Shown here: positions 63,482 to 64,000 of the stretch, piece after piece | Layout: each line of letters starts with the position of its first letter | Position numbering within the stretch: the first letter of the stretch is position 1 | DNA from: Tsukamurella paurometabola DSM 20162 | GTDB taxonomy: Bacteria; Actinomycetota; Actinomycetes; Mycobacteriales; Mycobacteriaceae | NCBI RefSeq assembly: GCF_000092225.1 | Contig: NC_014158.1 | Coordinates: forward strand, 434,001-498,000 | DNA length: 64,000 nucleotides | Reading direction: 5' to 3' | Notes under the pieces: model-generated | What the model saw: the letters and a program-made list of their open reading frames with translations, nothing else | The model's database searches: none | Told to the model about the DNA's origin: nothing | Made by a program: the position numbers and the translations under genes

Positions 63482-64000
63482 TCAGGGGCGGACGTCGATC
63501 CACTCGATGTAGGCGCTGCCGCGCACCGGCTTCGACTCGAACGTGCCCGCGTAGCTGTAGGCCGCCACGTAACCGGGGCCGTGCCCGTAGCGCCACGGCG
63601 AGTCGACCACGCAATCGATCTCCAGGACCCGGTCGCGGCCCTCGCAGACGGCCCAGGTGAACCGGTTCGGCACCCGCATCGAGCGGCCTTGCTCGTCGAC
63701 GCGGGACTCCCACTCGGTCACGTGCAGTGCCACATCGTCGTACACCTGCGCCGGCTCGCCCAGGCGCCGCACGTGCAGCAGCCGGCACGCCACGTTCTCG
63801 CGGGCGCGCACGTCGGTGAGCAGCAGCTGCGTCGACGGGTCGACGTCGATGATCTGGTATGTGAAGAAGTCGATCGGCAGCTTCAGCGGTGCGGGCACGG
63901 GGCGCGGTGTGAGTGCCTGCGCCATACCGCGGATGCGGGCGTACTCGAAGGTGCCGAGACCGGAGACCTGCACCCCGTCGACGGTGCCGGTGTACGGCGC
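63482..64000 (-). CDS. Conserved hypothetical, N-terminal part beyond window
   Basis: The frame is open to the window edge, so the protein starts outside. The visible 172 residues include TGTVDGVQVSGLGTFEYARI, then KLPIDFFTYQIIDVD, TEWESRVDEQGRSMRVP and GPGYVAAYSYAGTFE, a beta-rich pattern like lipocalin-type or DUF6670-like proteins with a hydrocarbon or steroid ligand. No certain family. An internal GTG at 63973 is not the natural start. Confidence 0.6.
   Translation of the reverse strand, partial: APYTGTVDGVQVSGLGTFEYARIRGMAQALTPRPVPAPLKLPIDFFTYQIIDVDPSTQLLLTDVRARENVACRLLHVRRLGEPAQVYDDVALHVTEWESRVDEQGRSMRVPNRFTWAVCEGRDRVLEIDCVVDSPWRYGHGPGYVAAYSYAGTFESKPVRGSAYIEWIDVRP

Overview
High-GC actinobacterial chromosome segment. 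The gene content points to a mycolic-acid-bearing member of the Mycobacteriales: the arabinan enzyme AftD, a DUF3068 membrane protein, a DUF2613 mini-protein, and the fadE5/fadA2/fabG4/htdX lipid set. As I recall the Mycobacterium tuberculosis H37Rv map, several blocks follow it: about Rv0226c-Rv0228 and Rv0236c-Rv0244c (1-24.7 kb), tRNA-Gly/dcd (Rv0321) and aspC/Fe-S reductase (Rv0337c-Rv0338c). A non-mycobacterial genus such as Tsukamurella would fit, but this cannot be settled from the sequence. No IS element, CRISPR array or rRNA is visible; there is one tRNA.

Layout. 1-9.9 kb: cell-envelope block (polytopic membrane protein cut by the window edge, lipid/polysaccharide flippase-like protein, DUF3068 protein, acyltransferase, aftD, DUF2613). 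9.9-14.1 kb: universal stress protein, two secreted proteins or lipoproteins, the GH3 hexosaminidase LpqI and a TetR regulator. 14.2-24.7 kb: fatty-acyl module htdX-fabG4 / fadA2 and fadE5, which share a TTACY-N4-RGTAA operator also found at the TetR promoter; between them lie a CoA-binding protein and a YhgE/degenerate-ABC/acyltransferase cluster. 24.8-30 kb: methyltransferase, endonuclease IV, DUF1023 hydrolase, MFS exporter with divergent TetR. 30-32.9 kb: a compact accessory islet of unrecognised small genes, including a VbhA-like antitoxin candidate. 32.9-48.7 kb: SDR, acyl-CoA ligase, glutaminase-STAS, class III aminotransferase, catalase, MTA phosphorylase, permease, Tat-exported amidase, MFS, amidohydrolase. 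48.7-59.7 kb: tRNA-Gly(CCC), permease, dcd, YibE/F, aspC, ABC-2-like permease with TetR, and a very long Fe-S oxidoreductase with a repeat-rich tail. 59.8-64 kb: YdcF-like protein, small membrane protein, a frameshifted SRPBCC gene overlapping a TetR gene, an FBP zinc-finger gene with an attenuator-like leader, exonuclease III and a truncated hypothetical.

Regulatory themes. Many genes carry a TANNNT hexamer 6-7 nt before the start codon and no Shine-Dalgarno, the usual layout of leaderless actinobacterial mRNAs; I used this to choose starts. Four TetR genes each have a recognisable inverted repeat at their own promoter. The most novel-looking items are the FBP leader (short leader ORF, competing GCCCCG arm, terminator), the shared lipid-module operator, the degenerate ABC partner of the YhgE protein, and the start-less acyltransferase.
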